In this document: in pieces, positions 45,582-53,981 of the stretch | Layout: each line of letters begins with the position of its first letter | Numbering within the stretch: the first letter of the stretch is position 1 | NCBI RefSeq assembly: GCF_009696375.1 | Contig: NZ_VUMD01000001.1 | Location: forward strand, 1-64,000 | DNA from: Clostridium porci | GTDB taxonomy: Bacteria; Bacillota; Clostridia; Lachnospirales; Lachnospiraceae | DNA length: 64,000 nucleotides | Reading direction: 5' to 3' | Notes under the pieces: generated by a model | What the model was told of the DNA's origin: nothing | Databases searched by the model: none | What the model saw: only the letters and a program-made list of their open reading frames with translations | Made by a program: the position numbers and the translations under genes

Positions 45582-46469
45582 TCAGGAGAAGCTTGATTTG
45601 GCAAGCCGGATGAAGCAGTCCATTTCCTGGGTTTTCCATTTGTTTTTGTGGTAAAAGATTTGACGGTACAGCACTGATTGGAAATCACACACATCCAGTA
45701 TTGCCAGGCGTTTCTCTTTAATGCTTTTTTGAACTGCAAAAAAAGGAAGAAAAGAAATGCCGCGGTTTTGATTCATCATCTGAATGATAAACTCTGTATT
45801 ACTGATTTCAAGAAAGGGGGTCAGCTCTAATCCCTTGGATTCCAGAAACTGGTCTAGCTCCCTTCTGTAATTTTCATTTTTTTCCGTAAGAAAGAAAGGC
45901 TCTGCTATCAATTCTTCTAAATGAATTTTCTTTTTTCCAACCATATAAAAAGAGGGAGAGGAAACGAAGACGATAGGCTCCTTAAGCTCCATCACCTTAT
46001 TCCAGTTATTATGATAACGAGGCCTGTCTAAAATATAAATCAAGTCTAGCTGGTTGCTTTCCATCATCTCAATCAGCGCTTTTGGGGTGCTGGTTGTTAT
46101 ACGCAGGGGAACGTTGGGGTAATTCTGCCGGAAGTAGTGAAAAATGGGAGGAAGCTTGGAAATGCAGAGAGACTCCAGGGTTCCTATGTGCAGGGGATTA
46201 TGAAGCTCTTCATTTTGTCTTGCCAGCTGCTCTGCTTTATGCATTTCCTGAATTATATTGTTAGCGTAGACAAGAAACTGGCGGCCATGAGAGGTAAGAG
46301 AAATTTTTTTTCCCATTCTGTCAAATAGGCGGACATTCAATTCTCTTTCCAGAAGGCGGATCTGCACGGTAACGGCTGATTGAGAATAGCCCAAGAGCTC
46401 GGCGGCCTTTGAAAAGCTTTGCACTTGTGTAATGGTGATAAAGGATTGAATCTGCCTTAATTCCATATG
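45582..46469 (-). CDS. LysR-family transcriptional regulator
   Basis: A 295-residue regulator beginning MELRQIQSFITITQVQSFSK with the winged helix AAELLGYSQSAVTVQIRLLE, then a periplasmic-binding-protein-like effector domain. ATG 46469 is chosen because AAAGGAGG lies 10 nt upstream; the frame from 46502 adds an Asn/Lys stretch. It is divergent from the transporter-serine dehydratase operon and probably controls it. Confidence 0.9.
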   Translation of the reverse strand, partial: HMELRQIQSFITITQVQSFSKAAELLGYSQSAVTVQIRLLERELNVRLFDRMGKKISLTSHGRQFLVYANNIIQEMHKAEQLARQNEELHNPLHIGTLESLCISKLPPIFHYFRQNYPNVPLRITTSTPKALIEMMESNQLDLIYILDRPRYHNNWNKVMELKEPIVFVSSPSFYMVGKKKIHLEELIAEPFFLTEKNENYRRELDQFLESKGLELTPFLEISNTEFIIQMMNQNRGISFLPFFAVQKSIKEKRLAILDVCDFQSVLYRQIFYHKNKWKTQEMDCFIRLAKSSFS

Positions 46470-46531
46470 GGAAAATCCTCCTTTATTATTATTCTTTTTC
46501 AACGCACCTATTTATTATATGAATTTGATTT

Positions 46532-46559
46532 ATAAATATTGTTTATGATACAATATAAT
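46532..46559 (+). promoter_or_regulatory. LysR-type box and promoter of transporter-sda operon
   Basis: ATAAA-N5-TTTAT (46532-46546) is a short AT-rich palindrome of the LysR type, directly upstream of TATAAT (46554-46559). The -35 region has no TTGACA, consistent with activation by the divergent LysR protein. Confidence 0.5.
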
Positions 46560-46611
46560 TACGAGGACGTCAATCGTGAATTTGCCAATTTGCAATAATG
46601 GAGGTATGAAA

Positions 46612-47826
46612 ATGGAAACTAAAAAGAAGAAGCTGGGTCTTGTGCCAAGGCTGGTTATCGCTATTATCCTTGGTATTCTGATTGGTCAGTTTCTGCCAGA
46701 GGTTGTCTGCCGCCTTGTGGTAACGGCATCTGGCATGTTCAGCAATTTCCTGAAGTTCATTATTCCGCTGATGATTCTGGCCTATGTTACCATGGGAATT
46801 GCAGATTTGTCACAGGGAGCTGGAAAGCTTTTGCTTATAACTGTGGGTATTGCTTATGTTTCAACTTTGATTGCAGGCGCCTTTTCCTATACAGTATCCA
46901 GCACTCTTTTTCCTTCCTTTATGGATGAAGGCGCTCTGGAACAGATAGCCGCCACATCAGGGAAATCGGTGGAGGCATTTTTCAGCATACCAATCGTTCC
47001 GGTGTTAGATACCCTTTCAGCTGTGCTGCTGGCATTTGTTTTGGGGCTTTGTTTTTCTACCCTTAGGGGACGGACAATCGGCGATACGCTGTACGAGTCT
47101 ATGAAGGATTTTTCGGGAATGATCGATAAGGTTTTAAATTCCGTTATTATTCCGCTCCTTCCTCTGTATATCTGCGGAACCTTTGTAGACATGACCCGAT
47201 CCGGAAAGACCTTTGTTATTTTGGGTATCCTCTGGAAGGTGTTTCTGGTGGTTATCATTATGCATCTTGTAATTATTTTGTTCCAATTTATTGTGGCAGG
47301 GTCAGTGGGAAAGAAAAATCCTGCAAGGCTGCTTAAGAATCAGCTTCGCGGCTATATTACGGCTCTGGGAACCCAGTCCTCAGCAGCTACCATTCCTGTG
47401 AATCTGGAATGTGCCGCGGCAGACGGCATCTCTGAACAGATACGGAATTTTGTGGTTCCTTTGTGCGCCAACATACATATGTCCGGCTCAATCATTACAA
47501 TTACGGCCTGTGCTACGGCAGTATGTCTGATGAATCAGCTTCCCATTAATCTGAGCACGGTTGTTCCTTTTGTTGCCACTTTAGGAGTTGCTATGGTTGC
47601 GTCTCCGGGTGCTCCAGGGGGTTCCATCATGACGGCTTTGCCGTTCCTATGGATGATATTCGGACGGGAGCTTGGAGATCCCAACGGACCTATCTGCGCC
47701 ATTATGGTTGCTCTTTATATTACTCAGGACAGCTTTGGCACTGCCTGCAACGTATCTGGCGATAATGCCATTGGAGTGATTATTGACACAATTTACCACA
47801 GGTTTATAATGAAGGAAACTGCATAG
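46612..47826 (+). CDS. Dicarboxylate/amino acid:cation symporter
   Basis: A 404-residue polytopic transporter of the DAACS family (GltP/SstT). TQSSAATIPVNLECAAADGI and CANIHMSGSIITITACATAV are the hairpin-loop and substrate-binding motifs. Start ATG 46612 is 7 nt after GGAGG; ATG 46606 and the GTG at 46576 fit less well. It is followed after 11 bp by the L-serine dehydratase genes, so serine (or threonine) uptake is the likely role. Confidence 0.88.
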   Translation: METKKKKLGLVPRLVIAIILGILIGQFLPEVVCRLVVTASGMFSNFLKFIIPLMILAYVTMGIADLSQGAGKLLLITVGIAYVSTLIAGAFSYTVSSTLFPSFMDEGALEQIAATSGKSVEAFFSIPIVPVLDTLSAVLLAFVLGLCFSTLRGRTIGDTLYESMKDFSGMIDKVLNSVIIPLLPLYICGTFVDMTRSGKTFVILGILWKVFLVVIIMHLVIILFQFIVAGSVGKKNPARLLKNQLRGYITALGTQSSAATIPVNLECAAADGISEQIRNFVVPLCANIHMSGSIITITACATAVCLMNQLPINLSTVVPFVATLGVAMVASPGAPGGSIMTALPFLWMIFGRELGDPNGPICAIMVALYITQDSFGTACNVSGDNAIGVIIDTIYHRFIMKETA

Positions 47827-47837
47827 GAGAGAATCAT

Positions 47838-48533
47838 ATGCCATATATCAGTGTATTTGACGTTTTAGGGCCCAATATGATTGGGCCCTCCAGCTCCCAC
47901 ACGGCAGGGGCTGCCTCTATTGCCTGCCTGGCCCGCAAGATGATTAGCGGCAGAATCAAAAAAGTGGAATTTATTCTATATGGTTCGTTTGCCAAGACCT
48001 ACCGGGGACACGGAACAGACAGGGCTCTTTTAGGAGGAATCATGGGTTTTGCTACAGATGACAAGAGGATTCCTGATTCCTTCTCCATCGCCCGGCAGAG
48101 GGGACTTTTATTTTCCTTTGCTGTGAATGAAAGAGAAACGGAGGTTCATCCTAATACAGTAGATATTGTTATGACCAATGAGCTTGGACGTAGGATGACT
48201 ATACGGGGGGAATCCCTTGGGGGAGGTAAAATCCGCATTACCCGAATCAACAACGTAGAGGTGGATTTTACGGGAGAATACAGCACAGTAATCGTAATTC
48301 ACAGGGATAAGCCAGGTGTAGTGGCCCATATCACTCGCTGCCTCAGCGATGAGAATGTTAATATTGCTTTTATGAAGCTGTTCAGAGAAGAAAAGGGTAA
48401 ACTGGCTTACAGCATTGTGGAATCAGACGGGCAGCTGACTGAACATGTATCAGGTGAGATTAAGAAAAACAAATATGTCCAGGATGTAATGCTGGTTAAT
48501 TTGCAGGGAGGAACCGATGGAAGCAGACTTTAA
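47838..48533 (+). CDS. sdaAB: L-serine dehydratase, beta subunit
   Basis: A 231-residue subunit of the iron-sulfur L-serine dehydratase that deaminates serine to pyruvate. The N-terminal SDH_beta domain reads VFDVLGPNMIGPSSSHTAGA, and a C-terminal ACT domain (VIVIHRDKPGVVAHITRCLS) may bind serine. Its end overlaps the alpha-subunit gene by 17 bp. A GGAG site precedes the ATG. Confidence 0.94.
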   Translation: MPYISVFDVLGPNMIGPSSSHTAGAASIACLARKMISGRIKKVEFILYGSFAKTYRGHGTDRALLGGIMGFATDDKRIPDSFSIARQRGLLFSFAVNERETEVHPNTVDIVMTNELGRRMTIRGESLGGGKIRITRINNVEVDFTGEYSTVIVIHRDKPGVVAHITRCLSDENVNIAFMKLFREEKGKLAYSIVESDGQLTEHVSGEIKKNKYVQDVMLVNLQGGTDGSRL

Positions 48534-49398
48534 AAGTGGAAAAGAGTTGCTGGAGCTGTGTCAAACACAATACCAGCCCATTTCCGAGATTATGAAGCTT
48601 CGGGAATGTCAGCTTGAACATAAAAATCCAGATGAGATAACAGAAAAGATGAAGCACGCGCTGGAAATTATGAAGGAATCTTCTATTATACCGGTTAAAA
48701 ATCCGAAAAAATCAATAGGAGGCCTCATAGGAGGAGAGGCCCAACTGCTGGATAAGCACCGGGCGAAGGGAAAGAATATCTGTGGTAATGTGCTGAGCCG
48801 GGCTATGACTTATGCAGTAGCCATGCTTGAGGTGAATGCCTCTATGGGGCTGATTGTGGCTGCTCCTACGGCGGGATCATCAGGCATTGTCCCTGGCCTT
48901 ATGCTTGCTTTGAAGGATGAGTATCACATATCTGATGACAGAGTTATCAATGTAATGTTTAATGCAGGCGCTATAGGCTATTTGGCTATGCGCAATGCTA
49001 CTGTGGCCGGAGCGGTAGGAGGCTGCCAGGCGGAGGTAGGGGTTGCCTCAGCTATGGCAGCATCATCTGCCGTTGAGTTGATGGGTGGAACGCCAGGACA
49101 ATGCCTGGATGCGGCTTCGATTGCTCTGATGAACATGCTGGGCCTTGTGTGCGACCCGATAGGAGGCCTTGTAGAATGTCCCTGCCAAAGCAGAAATGCG
49201 GCAGGAGTTGCCAATGCCCTGGCTGCTTCTGAGATGGCTCTTAGCGGGATCAGGCAGCTCATTCCTTTTGATGAGATGCTGGAGGCCATGTACTCCATTG
49301 GTAAAAAGCTTCCTGTGGAATTTCGGGAAACAGCCATGGGGGGGTGCGCGGCAACTCCTGCCGGATGCGCTCTGGCTAAGCCGGCTTGTCCAGTTTAA
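48517..49398 (+). CDS. sdaAA: L-serine dehydratase, alpha subunit
   Basis: A 293-residue catalytic subunit carrying the [4Fe-4S] cluster. VAAPTAGSSGIVPGLMLAL and MLGLVCDPIGGLVECPCQSR are family motifs, with Cys in these regions ligating the cluster. It ends with an Ala/Cys-rich tail. Together with sdaAB and the upstream symporter it forms a serine uptake and catabolism operon. Confidence 0.94.
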   Translation: MEADFKSGKELLELCQTQYQPISEIMKLRECQLEHKNPDEITEKMKHALEIMKESSIIPVKNPKKSIGGLIGGEAQLLDKHRAKGKNICGNVLSRAMTYAVAMLEVNASMGLIVAAPTAGSSGIVPGLMLALKDEYHISDDRVINVMFNAGAIGYLAMRNATVAGAVGGCQAEVGVASAMAASSAVELMGGTPGQCLDAASIALMNMLGLVCDPIGGLVECPCQSRNAAGVANALAASEMALSGIRQLIPFDEMLEAMYSIGKKLPVEFRETAMGGCAATPAGCALAKPACPV

Positions 49399-49476
49399 AA
49401 ACATAGCGAGAATGCATGATTGAATAAAATATAAAATTCACTTCTGCGTTTGTTGTGAAAAACATAGTAAAAAGTC

Positions 49477-49505
49477 TTGACATTTTCAAAAGATGTGGAT
49501 AGAAT
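49477..49505 (+). promoter_or_regulatory. Promoter of the T-box-pheST operon
   Basis: TTGACA (49477-49482), 17 bp, TAGAAT (49500-49505), placing the start near 49512. Confidence 0.75.
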
Positions 49506-49511
49506 GAAGAT

Positions 49512-49803
49512 TAGATTCATATTAAAAGGCTATGAACGTGTATAGTAGATGCTTTATTTTCCGTCAGAGAGGGAAGGCCACCGGCTGAAAGCCTGCCCAG
49601 GTTCAGATAAGCAGTTGAAATTCCCACGGAAGCCGCACGGATGAATGGGAGGAGACTCCCGGTAGTTTGTGACGTTTACACACGTTACGTGATATGAGCG
49701 CCTGTCCGGGCTTCCTCTGCATAACGAGACAGCCGGAGCGGGAAGCAGGGTGGTACCGCGAGCTTACAGCCTCGTCCCTTCAGATGAAGAGACGGGGCTT
49801 TTA
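49512..49803 (+). promoter_or_regulatory. T-box riboswitch of pheST
   Basis: A tRNA-sensing leader. The antiterminator T-box is AGGGTGGTACCGCG (49747-49760), followed by a terminator: AGCCTCGTC (49768-49776) with GACGGGGCT (49791-49799) and a T-run. Stem I lies around 49550-49640; a TTC (Phe) triplet at 49621-49623 is the candidate specifier codon. Uncharged tRNA-Phe would stabilise the antiterminator. The 49804-49977 stretch before pheS holds nothing recognisable. Confidence 0.92.
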
Positions 49804-49977
49804 TAGTGTGACGGTCATGCTCTGCTCCTAGTGAGAAGTCCCAAGCGGAGTAGCTGACAAGAACTCAATAGCGGTCTGCAAGCCGTAGCCTTAATGCGTA
49901 AATCAGGCAGATAAACGGGAAAGGCTCAAAGCCTGTTTTGTGAGGTTCCTGAAGCCATATAAAGAAAAGGAGAAGCC

Positions 49978-50997
49978 ATGAGAGAGCAGTTAGAAAAAAT
50001 CAAAAAAGAAGCCCTGAAGCAGATTCAGTCTTCAGAAGCCCTTGAAACGCTGAATGAAATACGGGTTAGCTACCTGGGAAAAAAGGGAGAGCTTACAAAT
50101 CTATTAAAGAGTATGAAGGATGTTGCTCCTGAGGAGCGGCCCAAGGTAGGACAGATGGTTAATGATGCCAGGACTGCGATTGAAAGCTGTCTGGAGGAGG
50201 CCAAGGCCGTTCTTGGGAGAAAGGCCAGGGAGGAGCAGCTAAAAAAAGAGGTAATTGACGTAACCCTTCCGGGGAAGAAGCGTAAAACAGGCCACAGTCA
50301 TCCTAATACCATCGCATTGGAGGAAGTGGAGCGTATTTTCATAGGAATGGGCTATGAAGTGGTGGAAGGGCCTGAGGTGGAGTATGATCACTATAATTTT
50401 GAGAAGCTGAACATTCCAAAGGGACATCCGGCAAGGGATGAGCAGGATACCTTTTACATCAATGACAGAATACTTTTAAGAAGCCAGACCTCTCCTGTGC
50501 AAATCCGCACGATGGAGAAGGGAAAGCTTCCCATTCGTATGATTGCTCCGGGACGTGTATTCCGTTCCGATGAGGTGGACGCGACCCATTCACCCTCCTT
50601 CCACCAGATTGAGGGGCTTGTGATTGATAAAAACATTACCTTTGCGGATTTGAAGGGAACTTTGGCTGAGTTCGCAAAGGAGCTTTTCGGACCTGAGACC
50701 AAGGTTAAATTTCGTCCCCACCATTTCCCGTTTACGGAGCCAAGCGCGGAGGTAGACGTAACCTGCTTTAAGTGCGGCGGCAGAGGCTGCCGGTTCTGTA
50801 AGGGATCAGGCTGGATTGAGATTTTAGGCTGCGGCATGGTGCATCCCCATGTGCTGGAAATGTGCGGCATTGATCCTGACGAGTACTCAGGCTTTGCCTT
50901 CGGAGTGGGGCTTGAGCGTATCGCCCTCCTTAAGTACGAGATTGACGATATGCGCCTTTTGTATGAGAATGACATCCGATTCCTAAAGCAGTTCTGA
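49978..50997 (+). CDS. pheS: Phenylalanyl-tRNA synthetase, alpha subunit
   Basis: A 339-residue catalytic subunit. An N-terminal coiled coil (residues 1-90) binds tRNA; the class II core includes motif 1 ([20 protein letters not shown]), motif 2 ([20 protein letters not shown]) with [11 protein letters not shown], and motif 3 ([19 protein letters not shown]). AGGAG precedes the ATG. Confidence 0.97.
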   Translation: MREQLEKIKKEALKQIQSSEALETLNEIRVSYLGKKGELTNLLKSMKDVAPEERPKVGQMVNDARTAIESCLEEAKAVLGRKAREEQLKKEVIDVTLPGKKRKTGHSHPNTIALEEVERIFIGMGYEVVEGPEVEYDHYNFEKLNIPKGHPARDEQDTFYINDRILLRSQTSPVQIRTMEKGKLPIRMIAPGRVFRSDEVDATHSPSFHQIEGLVIDKNITFADLKGTLAEFAKELFGPETKVKFRPHHFPFTEPSAEVDVTCFKCGGRGCRFCKGSGWIEILGCGMVHPHVLEMCGIDPDEYSGFAFGVGLERIALLKYEIDDMRLLYENDIRFLKQF

Positions 50998-51040
50998 GAT
51001 GGATCGAAAACCAGTGAGAAGATAGAAAGGGAGAAACGAC

Positions 51041-53473
51041 ATGAATACAGCATTATCATGGATTAAAGCATATGTTCCGGATCTGGATGTAACGGCTCAG
51101 GAATACACGGACGCTATGACCCTAACAGGCACTAAGGTGGAGAGCTATGCTTGCCTGGATAAAAATCTGGAGAAGATTGTAGTGGGGGAAATCCTTTCCG
51201 TGGAGCGGCACCCCGATGCGGATAAGCTGGTGGTCTGCCAGGTGAATGTGGGCACAGGGGAACCTGTGCAGATCGTAACAGGCGCTCCAAACATTACAAA
51301 GGAGTCGGCGGGAGTTAAGGTTCCTGTGGTTTTGGACGGGGGGCGTGTGGCAGGAGGCCATGATGGAGGAGCCATTCCGGAGGAAGGAATTAAAATAAAA
51401 AAAGGCAAATTAAGAGGTGTGGAATCCTGTGGCATGATGTGCTCTGTAGAGGAGCTTGGAGCAAGCAGGGATATGTATCCAGATGCGCCGGAAAGCGGTA
51501 TTTACCTGCTTCCGGCAGACAGCGAGCCGGGAGCTGACGCAGTGGAGGTTATGGGGCTTAGAGATGTGGTGTTTGAGTACGAGATTACATCCAACCGCGT
51601 GGACTGCTACAGTGTGATCGGCATTGCTAGAGAGGCGGCGGCTACCTTCCAAAAGACCTTTGTTCCTCCGGCAGCAGTTGCTACAGGCAACCATGAAAGC
51701 ATTCATGACTATCTGAAGGTTCAGGTGGAAAATACAGAGCTGTGTCCACGCTACTGCGCTAGGATGGTGAAGAATATAAAGCTGTCTCCGTCTCCTCAGT
51801 GGATGCAGCGCAGGCTGGCAGCCAGCGGAATTCGCCCTATTAATAACATTGTGGATATTACCAATTATGTAATGGAGGAATACGGACAGCCAATGCATGC
51901 CTTCGACTATGATCAGTTGGCAGGGCATGAAATCATAGTAAAATGCGCGGCAGATGGGGACGTATTCCAGACGCTGGACGGTCAGGAGCGGAAATTGGAT
52001 TCTACCATTCTTATGATCAATGACGGGGAAAAGGAGGTGGGCATCGCCGGTATCATGGGCGGTGAAAACTCCAAAATTACCGATGATGTGAAGCGGCTGG
52101 TGTTTGAGTCTGCCTGCTTTAACGGAACGAACATTCGCCTTTCTGCTAAGAAGGTGGGGCTTCGGACAGACGCCTCTGGCAAGTACGAGAAGGGCCTTGA
52201 TCCCAATACAGCAGAGGAAGCTGTAAACCGTGCCTGCCAGCTTATTCAGGAGTTGGGGGCAGGAGAGGTTATCGGAGGAATCATCGACATTTATCCTGAG
52301 AAAAAAAGGGAACGTCGTATCCCCTTTGACTCCTCCAAGATCAACCGTTTGCTTGGAACGAATGTGAAAGAGGAAGTCATGCTAGCGTATTTCAGGGCGA
52401 TTGATCTTGGGTTTGACCCTGAACAAAAGGAGGTCATCGTTCCAACCTGGCGCCAGGATCTGGAGAGAATGGCAGATTTGGCAGAAGAGGTTGCCAGATT
52501 CTACGGATATGACAGGATTCCAGCCACGCTTCCTTCTGGAGAAGCTACTACAGGAAAGCTGTCCTATAAGCTGAGAATTGAGCAGATCGCAAGGGAGGTT
52601 GCAGAATTCAGCGGATTTTCTCAGGGAATGACCTATTCGTTTGAGAGCCCCAGGGTATTTGATAAAATGCTGATTCCCACAGACAGTCCGCTGAGAAGCG
52701 CAGTGAATATTTCCAATCCTTTGGGGGAGGATTTCAGCGTGATGCGAACCACTTCCTTAAATGGTATGCTGACCTCTCTGTCCACCAACTATAACCGCAG
52801 GAATAAGGCTGTGCGCCTTTATGAGCTGGCAAATGTATACCGCCCCAAGGCTCTGCCTCTTTCCCAGCTCCCGGATGAGCGGATGCAGTTTACCCTAGGC
52901 TTTTATGGAGACGGGGACTTTTATACTATGAAGGGCGTAGTAGAGGAATTCCTGGAGAAAGCCGGGATGGGCAGGAAGCCCCGCTATAATCCTCAGTGCG
53001 GGCATCCCTATCTCCATCCCGGAAGAAAAGCCAACATCCTTTATGAGGGAACGGTTATCGGCTTTTTAGGAGAGGTTCACCCGGAGGTGGCTGACAATTA
53101 TAAAATCGGTGATAGAACCTATATTGCTGTTATTGATATGCCTTCTATGATGGAATACACTACCTTTGATCGGAAGTATACCGGAATTGCCAGATTCCCG
53201 GCTGTTACCCGTGACCTCAGCATGGTAGTTCCTAAGGATATTCTGGCAGGACAGATTGAGGAGGTGATTGAGCAAAGAGGGGGCAGGATGCTGGAGAGCT
53301 ATGAGCTGTTTGACATCTATGAGGGAGCGCAGGTGCTGGCAGGTCATAAGTCAGTGGCTTATTCCATTACCTTCAGGGCAAAGGACCATACGCTGGAGGA
53401 AAAGGAGGTAACCTCTGTTATGAATAAAATTTTAAATGGGCTGAAGGGCCTTGGCATTGAATTAAGAGGATAG
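51041..53473 (+). CDS. pheT: Phenylalanyl-tRNA synthetase, beta subunit
   Basis: An 810-residue subunit: EMAP-type tRNA-binding domain (VGEILSVERHPDADKLVVCQ), B3/B4 editing domain, B5 domain, a pseudo-catalytic core (SNPLGEDFSVMRTT) and a C-terminal anticodon-binding FDX-ACB domain (YTGIARFPAVTRDLSMVV). It forms the alpha2beta2 enzyme with PheS; 43-bp gap from pheS. Confidence 0.97.
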   Translation: MNTALSWIKAYVPDLDVTAQEYTDAMTLTGTKVESYACLDKNLEKIVVGEILSVERHPDADKLVVCQVNVGTGEPVQIVTGAPNITKESAGVKVPVVLDGGRVAGGHDGGAIPEEGIKIKKGKLRGVESCGMMCSVEELGASRDMYPDAPESGIYLLPADSEPGADAVEVMGLRDVVFEYEITSNRVDCYSVIGIAREAAATFQKTFVPPAAVATGNHESIHDYLKVQVENTELCPRYCARMVKNIKLSPSPQWMQRRLAASGIRPINNIVDITNYVMEEYGQPMHAFDYDQLAGHEIIVKCAADGDVFQTLDGQERKLDSTILMINDGEKEVGIAGIMGGENSKITDDVKRLVFESACFNGTNIRLSAKKVGLRTDASGKYEKGLDPNTAEEAVNRACQLIQELGAGEVIGGIIDIYPEKKRERRIPFDSSKINRLLGTNVKEEVMLAYFRAIDLGFDPEQKEVIVPTWRQDLERMADLAEEVARFYGYDRIPATLPSGEATTGKLSYKLRIEQIAREVAEFSGFSQGMTYSFESPRVFDKMLIPTDSPLRSAVNISNPLGEDFSVMRTTSLNGMLTSLSTNYNRRNKAVRLYELANVYRPKALPLSQLPDERMQFTLGFYGDGDFYTMKGVVEEFLEKAGMGRKPRYNPQCGHPYLHPGRKANILYEGTVIGFLGEVHPEVADNYKIGDRTYIAVIDMPSMMEYTTFDRKYTGIARFPAVTRDLSMVVPKDILAGQIEEVIEQRGGRMLESYELFDIYEGAQVLAGHKSVAYSITFRAKDHTLEEKEVTSVMNKILNGLKGLGIELRG

Positions 53474-53513
53474 AGCCATTGAACGGATCTGAAACATTTT
53501 GGATTAAAAATGA

Positions 53514-53542
53514 TTGACAATAGCTTTTATATCCATTATAAT
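53514..53542 (+). promoter_or_regulatory. Promoter of tRNA-Leu
   Basis: TTGACA (53514-53519), 17 bp, TATAAT (53537-53542), about 30 bp before the tRNA. Confidence 0.85.
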
Positions 53543-53572
53543 AATCTTCGTTGCTTGTAAAAGCAGCGAGAT

Positions 53573-53656
53573 GCAGAAGTGGCGGAATTGGCAGACGCGC
53601 ACGGTTCAGGTCCGTGTGGTAGCAATACCTTGTGGGTTCGACTCCCATCTTCTGCA
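53573..53656 (+). tRNA. tRNA-Leu (CAG anticodon)
   Basis: An 84-nt class II tRNA. The acceptor GCAGAAG (53573-53579) pairs with CTTCTGC (53649-53655), discriminator A 53656; the anticodon loop reads TTCAGGT in a CACGG/CCGTG stem, a long variable arm follows, and the T-loop GGTTCGACTCC is intact. CCA is not encoded. It reads CUG codons. Confidence 0.95.
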
Positions 53657-53664
53657 GCAGCAAG

Positions 53665-53697
53665 AGCAGGAGGCCTTAAAAAGGCTTCCTGCTTTTT
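53665..53697 (+). terminator. Terminator of tRNA-Leu
   Basis: AGCAGGAGGCCTT (53665-53677) with AAGGCTTCCTGCT (53681-53693), one mismatch, followed by TTTTTT. Confidence 0.9.
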
Positions 53698-53909
53698 TGC
53701 CTGTCCTGGACAAAGCTGCTGCGGCAACACCGATTTTGACAGAATGAGATAAGGTTTGGATAGTAATTTAGTAATAAATAGTATATACTGTAGTTTGAGA
53801 TTTATTATAAGCCCGGCAGAGGGGAGAGAACATGGCAGGCAGGATCGGTACAATAAGGGCTTGGAAATTTACAGTTGAGGCAACCTGTATTTGGAGTAGG
53901 AGGAATAGA

Positions 53910-53981
53910 ATGAAAAAGGGCTATTGTCTGCCACAAGGACGGCTGCAGGGGATAGTCCTTTTGGATTGGAGCAGGGGATGA
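53910..53981 (+). CDS. 23-residue leader peptide coupled to ABC exporter
   Basis: An ideal ribosome site, AGGAGG (53898-53903) with 6-nt spacing, precedes ATG 53910 and a 23-codon frame beginning MKKGYCLPQGRLQG. Its TGA overlaps the exporter's ATG (ATGA at 53978-53981). A hairpin, AAGGAC (53935-53940) with GTCCTT (53955-53960), lies inside it. The arrangement resembles bmrB of the Bacillus subtilis bmrBCD operon, a leader whose translation controls exporter expression. The upstream region has a palindrome AGTATATACT at 53780-53789. The coding call rests on the start signal and the overlap. Confidence 0.55.
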   Translation: MKKGYCLPQGRLQGIVLLDWSRG

